DNA of 51,729 bases from assembly GCA_035946615.1 (NCBI GenBank), contig DASYZB010000023.1, positions 1-51,729 of the forward strand, given 5' to 3'. Below are positions 24,810 to 33,101 of the stretch, one piece after another. The notes beneath the pieces are model-generated. The model was given only the letters and a program-made list of their open reading frames with translations. It was not told where the DNA came from and searched no databases. This DNA comes from Verrucomicrobiia bacterium. Lineage in GTDB: Bacteria > Verrucomicrobiota > Verrucomicrobiia > Limisphaerales > UBA8199. Within the stretch, counting starts at the first letter, position 1. Each line of letters opens with the position of its first letter. Both the position numbers and the translations under genes were made by a program.

Positions 24810-25559
24810 ATGACGACTCCGGCTTATTACTCGAGGCTCGCGCCGTTCCGGAAAATCTTCAGTACAGGCAACGCCGTCCTGGCCTACCACAAACTGGGGC
24901 CGCGCCCCGGGGGTGTGCGACTCAAAGGCCTCTACATGAGCCGGGCGATGTTTGCGAGGCAATTGGGGGAGTTGCGCCGGGCGGGATTCAGCAGCGGTTC
25001 GCTGGCGGCTTGTGCCGGGCCCAATCAGCACAAGCGCGTTGCCCTCACTTTCGATGACGGTTATGTTAATGTCCTCCGCTACGGCTTGGAGCCAATGGCC
25101 GCAGCAAAATTCAAAGCGGCTCTCTTTTTAGTGGCCGATCTGCTGGGCAAACACAATCAGTGGGATGTCTCTCTGGGCGAGGTGCCCGAACCGATGATGG
25201 ATGTGCAGCAGGTCCGCGATTGGCTCGCTGCCGGAAATGAGATCGGCTCCCACACGCTGACGCATCCCTATCTGACCCGAATTGCCCGGCGCCGCGCGCA
25301 AGAGGAAATTAGCGCCAGCCGCAAAAAGCTCGAGGACTGCTTCGGACGCCCGATCCAGCACTTCTGCTACCCCTACGGTGATTGGAACCCGGCAATTCGC
25401 GAGTTGGTGATGAGCGCGGGATACAAAACCGCGTGCACGACCGTTGCCGGTGTGAATACTGCGGCGGATTCACCCTTTGCGCTGAAGCGATTCACCGCGC
25501 GGTATCCGAGCCGCAATTTGAAGGCCATCTGGTCCCGCCTGCGAGCGCAGGTTGGCTGA
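24810..25559 (+). CDS. Polysaccharide deacetylase family protein (NodB-like)
   Basis: This 249-residue protein has the NodB homology motifs: VALTFDDGYVNVL (catalytic Asp, metal Asp), GNEIGSHTLTHPYL (two metal-binding His) and HFCYPYGDWN. It deacetylates N-acetylated or O-acetylated glycans; the exact target is not visible. There is no signal peptide, so it may act in the cytoplasm or on lipid-linked precursors. Its 3' end overlaps the 3' end of the convergent methyltransferase gene by 90 bases. Confidence 0.88.
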   Translation: MTTPAYYSRLAPFRKIFSTGNAVLAYHKLGPRPGGVRLKGLYMSRAMFARQLGELRRAGFSSGSLAACAGPNQHKRVALTFDDGYVNVLRYGLEPMAAAKFKAALFLVADLLGKHNQWDVSLGEVPEPMMDVQQVRDWLAAGNEIGSHTLTHPYLTRIARRRAQEEISASRKKLEDCFGRPIQHFCYPYGDWNPAIRELVMSAGYKTACTTVAGVNTAADSPFALKRFTARYPSRNLKAIWSRLRAQVG

Positions 25560-26327
25560 GCTCTGACCTGTGCCGCGCTTGACGCCAATAAAAGCATAAC
25601 GCGCGTGCGTCAGCCCGTTGAGGACTTTGTTCACGTAATACTTGAACCCGCGAGAGAGATTGACTCGCTTGACTTCGAGCGGCAGGGCGGCTTGCCGGAA
25701 AAACTCCTGGTAATCCGACAAGGTGTAAAAGCGCTCGTTAACGCCGGTGGCGACCAGCTTGGCCACCATTCTGGAACGGGATTTGATTTTGACCAGCGGC
25801 CAGACCGGCTCCCGGATGGCGACAAATTGACCCCCTGGTTTGAGGATCCTTTTGGCCTCGCGCAACACTTGAACGATGTTGACGGCGTCGTGCAGCACGG
25901 CGGAGCAGACCACGAAATCGAAATGATTGTTCGGGAAATCGAACCGGTGGAAATCGCCAGGCATTCTCGTGATTTTTGCATTGCGCGCGTTGAGCAACTG
26001 AAAAACCTTGGGCGCCTGTTCCTTTAATATCACGGCCGAAAAATCCGTGGTAATGACCTCGACCACTTTTGGCAATTTAGAGATTTCGGCGCTCAGCCAG
26101 CCTCCGCCCGCTCCGATCTCCAGCACACGGCCTCGGAACTCCAGTCCGCATTTCCTTACCAAAAAAGGAATAAATCGCGGCAAGTCCTCCTGCACGGCGC
26201 GCAGCCATTCCGCCTCTTGGGCAGAACCGGCAGACCGCCGCGTGGCCGCCTCGTGAAGGGCCACCATCCTCGCATGTGTATAAGGCGAGAGATAACCCTT
26301 CTTTTCAATATATTTCGACTCGCTCAC
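25470..26327 (-). CDS. Class I SAM-dependent methyltransferase
   Basis: About 285 residues. Motif I is VLEIGAGGGWLSAEI, motif II region VITTDFSAV, motif IV DFVVCSAVLHDAVN and the post-motif RILKPGGQFVAI, typical of UbiE/Methyltransf_11 proteins. The substrate is unknown. GTG 26327 (VSESKYIEKKGYL) is my preferred start; ATG 26267 is possible, and the frame open to 26561 translates a repeat and is not credible. It converges with and overlaps the deacetylase gene, suggesting shared recent history, perhaps a glycan modification pair. That link is inference. Confidence 0.82.
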   Translation of the reverse strand: MSESKYIEKKGYLSPYTHARMVALHEAATRRSAGSAQEAEWLRAVQEDLPRFIPFLVRKCGLEFRGRVLEIGAGGGWLSAEISKLPKVVEVITTDFSAVILKEQAPKVFQLLNARNAKITRMPGDFHRFDFPNNHFDFVVCSAVLHDAVNIVQVLREAKRILKPGGQFVAIREPVWPLVKIKSRSRMVAKLVATGVNERFYTLSDYQEFFRQAALPLEVKRVNLSRGFKYYVNKVLNGLTHARYAFIGVKRGTGQSSANLRSQAGPDGLQIAARIPRGESLQRKG

Positions 26328-26370
26328 CAGACGCCAGCCAGAGTACGGAGCAGCGCCCCACAAGGCAACG

Positions 26371-26460
26371 GTGTTTTGACTATTATAGTCCAAAACGCCG
26401 GCGCGCCCTCTCGTGCCGGTCCGCGCGAAGCGTCTTGGACTGCGCCAGTCCTCCGGCGCT
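26371..26460. repeat. Palindromic intergenic repeat element
   Basis: It contains TTTTGACTATTATAGTCCAAAA (26375-26396, core palindrome GACTATTATAGTC) and GGACTG-CGC-CAGTCC (26438-26452). Between them is a GC-rich stretch with GCCGGCGCGCC, and it ends CTCCGGCGC against the tadA stop codon. The paired palindromes and high GC look like a REP-type element. The AT palindrome could double as a promoter region for the methyltransferase gene. Confidence 0.6.
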
Positions 26461-26970
26461 TTATTCCGGTCGCAGGCCGTCTGCATTTTCGGGCTTCGCT
26501 TTGTTGCGCTGTTCGACAAAAAAGGCCTGGAGCAGCGCCCGGCATTCGGGTTCACGCACACCGCTGGTGATGGCGCATCGATGATTCAAACCCGGGAAAT
26601 CGAGCAGGTTCAAGGCGGTCCCTGCTGCGCCCGCTTTGGGGTCGCTGACGCCGAAGACGACTCTCGCCAGGCGCACGTGCACGACAGCGCCAGCGCACAT
26701 AGGGCACGGTTCCTTGGTGACATAGAGGGTGCAGTCTGATAATCGCCAGTCGCCGACGGCCTCTTCCCCTTGCGTCAAGGCCAGCATCTCCGCGTGGGCG
26801 GTGGCGTCCTTGAGCAACTCCACCTGATTGAATGCGCGCGCGATGATGCGGCCTTCACGAACGACAACTGCCCCGACAGGTACTTCCCCGGCCTGGTAAG
26901 CGCGGGCGGCCTGGCGCAGGGCTTCGCCCATAAAGTAATGGTCACTCTGCAGGTCGATTATCGGGTCCAT
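26461..26970 (-). CDS. tadA: tRNA-adenosine deaminase TadA-like
   Basis: This 169-residue protein has the zinc deaminase motifs TAHAEMLAL (HAE: zinc His and catalytic Glu) and EPCPMCAGAVVHVRLARVVF (PCxxC zinc ligands). It converts adenosine 34 of tRNA-Arg(ACG) to inosine. A guanine deaminase-like role is the alternative, but VPVGAVVVREGRIIARAFN favours TadA. ATG 26970 is preferred to TTG 26985, which overlaps the NUDIX gene. It lies six bases downstream of the NUDIX gene. Confidence 0.88.
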   Translation of the reverse strand: MDPIIDLQSDHYFMGEALRQAARAYQAGEVPVGAVVVREGRIIARAFNQVELLKDATAHAEMLALTQGEEAVGDWRLSDCTLYVTKEPCPMCAGAVVHVRLARVVFGVSDPKAGAAGTALNLLDFPGLNHRCAITSGVREPECRALLQAFFVEQRNKAKPENADGLRPE

Positions 26971-26974
26971 AAGC

Positions 26975-27484
26975 TCAAAAGCCAATTAAACCGGGCGTGC
27001 ATGCCTCTTCCAGGGTCCAATCGTTTGCGCCGTCCTCGAGGCAATGACAATGGGCGGCAAAGAATCCATGGCGGTACTGCCAAAACCAGGGCCAGATTCG
27101 CTCACGGTCCGTCTGGGGCAGCTTCAATTGAGGAATGCTTTGGGTTGGAAAGAATTCAAACCGTCCTTCGCGGTGAGGAGGTGGCAACGTGCTTAGCTTG
27201 CGTTTGACTTCAAAGAGAAACATAAGCCAGTGGCTCTGGCCTTGGTAGCCGTATTCGCTCACAATGCCGGCCAGGTGCAGAGCGCGGTTGTCAATCCGCA
27301 ATCCCAGCTCCTCCTGCGCCTCACGGCGCGCGCAGGCAAAAGGCGATTCCCCTCGAGCCGTATCCAGCTTCCCGCCGCACGGACTCCAAAGTCCAAGATT
27401 GGGTTGCTGTGCCCTTTCCATTAAAAGGACCTCGTCCTGCTGGTTGAAGCAGTAGAGCAGTGTCGAAATTCTATATTGCGTCAT
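26975..27484 (-). CDS. NUDIX hydrolase (MutT-like)
   Basis: This 169-residue protein has a full Nudix box: GGKLDTARGESPFACARREA followed by QEELGL (G-x5-E-x7-REUxEExGU). It hydrolyses a nucleoside diphosphate linked to some moiety, possibly cleaning oxidised nucleotides (8-oxo-dGTP) as MutT does. LLMERAQQPNLGLWSPCGG is typical of the MutT/NUDT1-type. ATG 27484. The gene is directly upstream of tadA. Confidence 0.88.
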   Translation of the reverse strand: MTQYRISTLLYCFNQQDEVLLMERAQQPNLGLWSPCGGKLDTARGESPFACARREAQEELGLRIDNRALHLAGIVSEYGYQGQSHWLMFLFEVKRKLSTLPPPHREGRFEFFPTQSIPQLKLPQTDRERIWPWFWQYRHGFFAAHCHCLEDGANDWTLEEACTPGLIGF

Positions 27485-27551
27485 CACTCGCTATCTTGGC
27501 CAAACTCTGAAGACCCTTTACACTCTTGCCGGGTGAGGTTAAAACTGCCGC

Positions 27552-27734
27552 ATGCATGGTGATCGGTTGATTTATGTAGTGGTCGCGCTGGCAATCATTG
27601 GGCTATGGGCCGGTTTGGCTTTTCTTTCACACGATGCCCGACTGCGCAGGCGCCGCCGCAAGAGCCATAGCCGAGTCACCTCCAAATCCAATCGCCCCAT
27701 GGTCCGCTTCAGCGTGCGTCCACCTAAAGATTGA
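27552..27734 (+). CDS. Small single-pass membrane protein
   Basis: This 60-residue protein has one N-terminal membrane helix (LIYVVVALAIIGLWAGLAFL, about residues 6-25) followed by a strongly basic tail (RLRRRRRKSHSRVTSKSNRP). Helix plus positive tail is typical of small inner-membrane proteins with a cytoplasmic tail. It is divergent from the NUDIX gene. Function unknown; a chance frame cannot be excluded. Confidence 0.45.
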   Translation: MHGDRLIYVVVALAIIGLWAGLAFLSHDARLRRRRRKSHSRVTSKSNRPMVRFSVRPPKD

Positions 27735-27839
27735 CCGAATTGGATGGCCAGCTTCAATGTTGAATGCTCCGTTTGGATGTTCGATGTTCGAAAGAAACTT
27801 CTGAGCGCTTGCTCTTTCCTCAGCGATTCCACTTTACTC

Positions 27840-27950
27840 GGGAGGACCGTGGGATGGACTACACACAGGGACCCCTCTCCCCCTCGAAAGGGGAGAGGGA
27901 GAAGCATTGCCAGATTAGAGATGAAGTTCATGTTATGGAGTCCTCAGTAA
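27840..27950 (+). repeat. Interspersed hairpin repeat, copy D, overlapping the hisS stop
   Basis: GGGAGGACCGTGGGATGGAC, then a hairpin (CCCTCTCCCCCTCGAAAGGG with GAGAGGG closing), GAAGCATTGCCAGATTAGAG, ATGAAGTTCATGTT, GGAGTCCTCAGTA. Its right end contains the last five codons and the stop of hisS. Confidence 0.8.
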
Positions 27951-29195
27951 GTCCCCAATTGCCTCCGCCCGTCCGAGAATCCGCTCCTGTCGGGTTTCCA
28001 GGTCTTTTGTTTTCACCACCAACTCGCCTGCGGCATTGCGACCGAGCGCCACGGTGCGAGCCGCTTTCAGCTCCTGGGCGCGCTTGAATTGTTTATCGGG
28101 TTTGGCGCGGGTCAAAGAATAATCCACACATAAGCCGGCCGAGCGCAGGTCCTGGATAAATTTCAAAGTTTCCGGTCGCAGCGCCTCATCTTCGATGATA
28201 CAAAACGCATCCAGCGCGGCGTGGAACTCCGGGAGCAATTTCCGGCTCTTCAGCAACTCCGCCAGCACGACGTCGCCCATGCCGAAGCCCAGCGCCGGCA
28301 GGTCCACTTTGCCGCCGCTGATGAGCTTTACCAGGTTATCGTACCGGCCCCCACCGGCGATTGCGCGAGGCTGGTCTCCTTTGCGATCAAAGGCCTCAAA
28401 AACAATGCCCGTGTAATAAGCCAAGCCGCGAATGACGCCGTAATCGACTTTGACAAAATCACTCAAGCCGCGCGCGGAGAGATTGTCCAGAATAAGCTGG
28501 AGCTCCGTTGTGGGTTTGGCCTCATCAATCAGGGCCATGACCTCCACCACTGAGAAGCCCAGGCCCCGCAGTTTTTGCTCGTTCGTTTCAGGGGCTTCTC
28601 GCTCCAGTTTGTCGATGACCTGGTAAAAATCGTACTCTTTGGCTGGGTCTCCATGGTGGCGGTGAAAGAAGTCGTGCCAGGCATTACGGCTGCTGAGGCG
28701 CAGAACGATATCCGTTTCAGTCAGACCCAAGGCGCGGAGGGTATCAATCAACAGTGCCATGAGCTCGGCGTCGGCTGCAGAATCCGTTTCGCCGATAATA
28801 TCGGCATTAAGTTGGAAATGTTCGCGCAATCGGCCCTTTTGCTGGCGCTCATAACGGAACAATTGGGGGATGGCAAACCATTTGATGGGCTTTTTATAGC
28901 TGCGTTCGTGAGCGGCGACCATCCGCGCCAGGGTGGGGGTCATCTCGGGCCGCAGGGACACGTCGCGTTCGCCTTTGTCTTTGAAATTATAGAGCTGCCC
29001 GATAATTTCCGCGCCGCTCTTGGTGGTGAAGAGTTCCAATGGTTCGAGGGGCGGCCCGTCGTATTCGCGAAATCCATAGCGGCGGGCCGTCCGGCGCCAG
29101 TGGTCAAAGATGTGCTGGCGCGTGTCAGCGCTCCAGAGGTCCTCGTGCGGCACTGGCTCGGGATAGAAATCGCGAAAGCCCGGTAAACGTTCCAT
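27933..29195 (-). CDS. hisS: Histidyl-tRNA synthetase
   Basis: Charges tRNA-His. The 420-residue class II synthetase has motif 1 region (RYGFREYDGPPLEPLELF), motif 2 (FRYERQQKGRLREHFQLNAD), the histidine A motif (GLAYYTGIVFEAF) and motif 3 (ALGFGMGDVVL), followed by an anticodon-binding domain (CVDYSLTRAKPDKQFKRAQE). ATG 29195. The C-terminus ends LLRTP, encoded inside an interspersed repeat. About 57 bases separate it from the upstream membrane protein gene. Confidence 0.95.
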   Translation of the reverse strand: MERLPGFRDFYPEPVPHEDLWSADTRQHIFDHWRRTARRYGFREYDGPPLEPLELFTTKSGAEIIGQLYNFKDKGERDVSLRPEMTPTLARMVAAHERSYKKPIKWFAIPQLFRYERQQKGRLREHFQLNADIIGETDSAADAELMALLIDTLRALGLTETDIVLRLSSRNAWHDFFHRHHGDPAKEYDFYQVIDKLEREAPETNEQKLRGLGFSVVEVMALIDEAKPTTELQLILDNLSARGLSDFVKVDYGVIRGLAYYTGIVFEAFDRKGDQPRAIAGGGRYDNLVKLISGGKVDLPALGFGMGDVVLAELLKSRKLLPEFHAALDAFCIIEDEALRPETLKFIQDLRSAGLCVDYSLTRAKPDKQFKRAQELKAARTVALGRNAAGELVVKTKDLETRQERILGRAEAIGDLLRTP

Positions 29196-29251
29196 AGTTC
29201 AGGCCAGAAGGTAAAAGCCGGCAGAAGAAAAGCAAAAGTAAAACGCCCTGA

Positions 29252-29947
29252 TTAGCTGCTGGCTGGGCGTGTGGCCAGCTTTCGAGCCGTCAACCCCATC
29301 ACCGCGCCAAAAATCAAATGCGCCGTGAGTGTGACCGCCACAAAAGCGGCAGTGAGCGCAATCCCAAACACATTTGGGTAAGGCGTAAAGAGCATCGCCG
29401 CTTCGAGTCCAGCCGCCATGACCACGCCCCAGAGCCAAGGTTGTCGCACGGCGTCGCCGATGACAGCCAGATACATGATGCCGAAGGTAACGCCGTTGCT
29501 GAAATGGTAAGCCCAGCCCAGCAGGTGCGAAACGGTCGAATAGGCGCGTTGTTCCTGTGGCTGGCCCAAAATCATCGCGCCAAACTGGGGAAATACCTTG
29601 TACAGATTCATCGGTGGCACAATGGATTGGAGGCCCCATTGCTTCGAAAAAACAAAAGGGAGGCGGAACGCGTCATACGCCACCGCGGCCAGCAGCCCGG
29701 CGGCCGCTCCGATGAGGACGGCCCGCCACAGTTTGTGGTCTCCCCGAAAACGATCGGCTATAGCTAAGGCCCCCAGCAACATCAACGCCGGCGCCGAGAC
29801 AAACAGCGTAAAGGTCCGCATGGAACAAATCCCATAAAACTCCGCCAGCAGGCACCAGATGGAGGTCGCGGAAAGAATGAAAACAGCCCAACGCCAACAA
29901 GGAGTCCACAACTGCATTCTCGCGTCCGGCGAGTTACTGATTCGCAT
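29252..29947 (-). CDS. Multi-pass membrane protein, unknown function
   Basis: This 231-residue protein has about six hydrophobic helices, for example WRWAVFILSATSIWCLLAEF, LFVSAPALMLLGALAIADRF, AVLIGAAAGLLAAVAYDAFR, WGVVMAAGLEAAMLF and LTAHLIFGAVMGL. A conserved-looking GWAYHFSNGVTFGIMYLAVI carries His/Asn within a membrane segment. I do not recognise the family. ATG 29947 is preferred to TTG 29953. It is 10 bases from the Uma2 gene upstream and likely in one transcript with it and hisS. Confidence 0.72.
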   Translation of the reverse strand: MRISNSPDARMQLWTPCWRWAVFILSATSIWCLLAEFYGICSMRTFTLFVSAPALMLLGALAIADRFRGDHKLWRAVLIGAAAGLLAAVAYDAFRLPFVFSKQWGLQSIVPPMNLYKVFPQFGAMILGQPQEQRAYSTVSHLLGWAYHFSNGVTFGIMYLAVIGDAVRQPWLWGVVMAAGLEAAMLFTPYPNVFGIALTAAFVAVTLTAHLIFGAVMGLTARKLATRPASS

Positions 29948-29956
29948 GCTCAATCC

Positions 29957-30502
29957 TCATCGCAATTTGACGTGCCCAGGAAATTGGGGGCAGACCTTGA
30001 ACTTGGGCGCGGGCTGATGGGTGATCGAGTGGAAGAATCCCATCGTTCCTGATTCTGAACACAGCCACACTTCTTTCGCGCCCGCATCAAAGTAGAGTGC
30101 CATTTTCTCTCGCATTTCTGCATCTGTATTCCGCGGCGAAAGCACTTCCACGCAAATTTCAGGAGCGCGGGGGAAGGCAATGGAGTCCGCCAATTCCTGC
30201 AGGCGCTCGGGGGATGCCCATGCCACGTCCGCTGCTTTCACACCGTCGGCTGTCGAGATTGGACATTCTGTCAGAACACGCCCTGTTTGCATGAACTGGT
30301 CCAACAAGGCGCCGATACGAAACTGGAAACTTCCGTGGTCTGCAGTGGGTGGAGGGCTCATGATAATGTGGCCAAAACGGTCGGTTTCAACGCGCTCATC
30401 GATGCGGGCCAGCCTGGAATCGGCCAGCAGCTCAGCCCACCGGCGAAGATTGAACTCGGTTTGGCTTTGCTGCGAGGGTAACCGGATCGTCAACGTTGCC
30501 AT
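29957..30502 (-). CDS. Uma2 family endonuclease (DUF820)
   Basis: This 181-residue protein carries the Uma2/DUF820 pattern of the PD-(D/E)xK superfamily: RIDERVETDRFGHIIMSPPP, ADVAWASPERL (metal Asp), APEICVEVLSPRNTDAEMRE (Glu-x-Glu region) and KMALYFDAGAKEVWL (Lys). Uma2 proteins are very numerous in cyanobacteria and some other phyla; their true role is not settled. ATG 30502. Confidence 0.85.
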   Translation of the reverse strand: MATLTIRLPSQQSQTEFNLRRWAELLADSRLARIDERVETDRFGHIIMSPPPTADHGSFQFRIGALLDQFMQTGRVLTECPISTADGVKAADVAWASPERLQELADSIAFPRAPEICVEVLSPRNTDAEMREKMALYFDAGAKEVWLCSESGTMGFFHSITHQPAPKFKVCPQFPGHVKLR

Positions 30503-30762
30503 GGCCTACAATAGAATGGAGCGACCAGGGCCGTCAATTGGCGGAAGGCGACGCAAACCCTGGCCTAAAGACTTCTTTTGAGCCGTTATTTAGCGATATC
30601 GAACTGAAACTCGCGCCGTCCAATTAGACAGAGCGTCTCTGGCGACGCGTGAACAGCACGAACTTGCGAGGTCGGAGTCTCACCACCGCCAGAAGACTAG
30701 AATCATTTCTGGAAGTGACCAAGATGGCGCAGGCTGCTGTCCGCGCCGGGGCGGTCGGGGCG

Positions 30763-33054
30763 TCACTGGCCATGAAGCCGGAAGTAGTCCTGTTGGCTGG
30801 GGATCGTAATGCCCAGGAAATGGTGGCTGCCGTTGTCCGCTTGCAATACTCTATTGGTTGTGGGGGACCAGGACTCTCCTGAGCCAAGCTCCCAACTGCC
30901 CTCAACCGCCAGGCGAACTGAGTCCGACGACCAACCAAGCTGAATCCCGCCCAGGGTCGGTGTCACGTCCAAGATTGGCTCTACCGATTGGAGGGGTGAA
31001 AAGGAAACCGCATTCGCCGCGGAATTCGTCAAACCAGCGCCCAATGCGAGCATGGGCGAAGTGCCGGGCACAGCCGCCCCAGCCCGCAGGGGAACCAGTT
31101 GGAAATTGATTTTTGCGCTGGTCCCGCCCAGCAACGGCCCCAAGGTATAAACAACGAGCCGATTCGTTGAGTTGAAAGAGGCTGAACCTTGCGGGCCGCC
31201 CGCGCCGGCAAAATCGAAGGCGTTGTCCAGAGTGAACGAGACGGTAGCGCCGTAGGCCTGAACGGAACTTTGATTGGTTACTTGCATCGTGACCGGTTGT
31301 GCGAGGCCAACCACCCCGCTGCCCGACGCGGACAGAGGCGTGAGGGACACGCGCACCGTGCTGGGCGTCTGGTCGGGAGATCCGCACCCGCCGGAGCGGG
31401 TGTCAAGGAAGAGCATTTCGTCCACAACCTTTCCGGAAGAACCGTCGGTGATCTCGACCGACCAGTTCGCTGCGTCGCCCGCCTTGGTGGTGTCGTCGCG
31501 CATCGTCACGACAAAGAATCCGTTGCGGTCGGGGTTCGTAGTTGGATTTGTCAGACAGGCCCATTGTTCATTGGTGAACAGCGTTTGCAGGTGGGTAGTG
31601 ATAGTGCCATTTATATCATTGAGAGCAGCCTTTGGATAGGCGAGCAACATGGTACTTTCAAAAACGGAAGGGTCATAATAAACATTGGTTGAGGTTGAAG
31701 TGGAGTTCCCATTGTGCAATAGAAGCAAGTTGCCGAATGGTTGTGCGATGATGATACCGGAGCTACCGCAGTCAACCCGGCCAATCAGGCAATGGTAGTT
31801 AATGCCGCCACCCGCGCTGGCATTGTAAATTTTGTAAGGAAAGCTGTCCAGGGCGTAAAGGGTGGGAAATCTGAGATCACTCAGGTTGGCGAGGAAAGTG
31901 ACAATATCATCGGGCACGTCGAGCGGCGCACCCGAGTTGAAATGATTGTTGGCGATGGTGGTCATGGCGGTGAGATAACCATTCACGTCGCTCCACTTGT
32001 TCGTCACGAGCTGCTTACCCTGGGGGTTCAGCCAGTTTGCATTCTTCCAGGGGGCGAGGCGTTGCTGCCAAACTTGCAGGGCGGTGTAGGCTTGGAGAAA
32101 GCCGTCATAGTCGGCTTGGTCCATTGGCGGCGGGATGTACCCCCCAAGCAGAGAGAGGTAACCGGGAACGGTCTGAATCGGATTCAAAACGTAGCCCGTT
32201 GTTTTGGCATCAGCCTCGGTGAATGAATTCGCGTAATTCTCGAGTTGGCTGACGTTCGTCCTGAATTGCTGGAAGCTGGTGATCAAGCCGCCTTGCGGCG
32301 GTAGTCTCGAAGAGCTTGATGTTATCTGACAGCTCATGGACACGGCAGTGTTGGTGCTCTTGAAAAACGAGTCAACGAAAGCGGAAAAACTCGCGGAATC
32401 CAGTGAACTGCCGCTCGCGGTCACGCTCAACTGTTGCTTGACGGTGGCCGACGAGTAGCTAAAAGTATAAGCTGCCCAAACGAAGGCCGCCCTTTGCAGG
32501 CCGGCCACGTAGTGCGTCCCATATTCGCCGGTGATTTTCGCGTGCAGGGCCTCGCCCTGCAGATTCGTCTGCCAGGCCGGCACGTCGTACGTGAAATTCC
32601 CGCAAATCGGGCAAAAACCTATCGGAGAATAAAGCGTCGTCCCGAAATTGCGCGTCTTCGTAAAGACGAACGTCAGATTGGTCGCGTAAAAGTTCTGTTT
32701 GTTCAAAAAGCTTAATCCGATGCTGGTGCCTCCAACAAGGGTATCGAGGCTGATGGAGCTGTTAACCGAGAGCGTCTTGATCATGTCGTAAGTGTGCTGC
32801 GCAAAAGTAACATGCTCGCTTTGCCAACCGTCGTTGAGCAGCGTTCCATTGGTGCTTAATACGACCAGACCTTTGCCTTTTGGCGCGGGTTGCCCCTGCT
32901 GATTCAATAGCACCCCGTCGCCGTAACCACTGGTGCAATTGATGGTCATTTTAGATGGATCATGCCAACCCACCACGATGGCTGCCGCCGGATGTGACCA
33001 CCAAAGGCAGGCGGCAACTGTTGCTAGCGCGCAGATTTCCGAACGTTGTTTCAT
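30763..33054 (-). CDS. Secreted MACPF (perforin-like) candidate 1
   Basis: This 763-residue protein has a signal peptide (residues 1 to about 25, ending AAA) followed by GWHDPSKMTI. Residues 171-182 read H-x6-YGTHY, one residue off the MACPF signature Y-x6-[FY]-G-T-H-[FY]. Ser/Thr-rich amphipathic strands come before (SVNSSISLDTLVGGTSIGLS) and after, as in MACPF folds. FCPICG (about 148-152) is a Cys pair absent from the paralogue. The C-terminal 200 residues look like an Ig-like repeat domain (TVSFTLDNAFDFAGAG) ending FRLHGQ. It is 47 bases downstream of the paralogue. Pore formation is inferred from family; it may instead be an adhesion or developmental protein. Confidence 0.65.
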   Translation of the reverse strand: MKQRSEICALATVAACLWWSHPAAAIVVGWHDPSKMTINCTSGYGDGVLLNQQGQPAPKGKGLVVLSTNGTLLNDGWQSEHVTFAQHTYDMIKTLSVNSSISLDTLVGGTSIGLSFLNKQNFYATNLTFVFTKTRNFGTTLYSPIGFCPICGNFTYDVPAWQTNLQGEALHAKITGEYGTHYVAGLQRAAFVWAAYTFSYSSATVKQQLSVTASGSSLDSASFSAFVDSFFKSTNTAVSMSCQITSSSSRLPPQGGLITSFQQFRTNVSQLENYANSFTEADAKTTGYVLNPIQTVPGYLSLLGGYIPPPMDQADYDGFLQAYTALQVWQQRLAPWKNANWLNPQGKQLVTNKWSDVNGYLTAMTTIANNHFNSGAPLDVPDDIVTFLANLSDLRFPTLYALDSFPYKIYNASAGGGINYHCLIGRVDCGSSGIIIAQPFGNLLLLHNGNSTSTSTNVYYDPSVFESTMLLAYPKAALNDINGTITTHLQTLFTNEQWACLTNPTTNPDRNGFFVVTMRDDTTKAGDAANWSVEITDGSSGKVVDEMLFLDTRSGGCGSPDQTPSTVRVSLTPLSASGSGVVGLAQPVTMQVTNQSSVQAYGATVSFTLDNAFDFAGAGGPQGSASFNSTNRLVVYTLGPLLGGTSAKINFQLVPLRAGAAVPGTSPMLALGAGLTNSAANAVSFSPLQSVEPILDVTPTLGGIQLGWSSDSVRLAVEGSWELGSGESWSPTTNRVLQADNGSHHFLGITIPSQQDYFRLHGQ

Positions 33055-33101
33055 AAACGGCTTTTCAGTGGTCTAGTTGGCGTGACATAGTTTGGTTTCG
33101 T

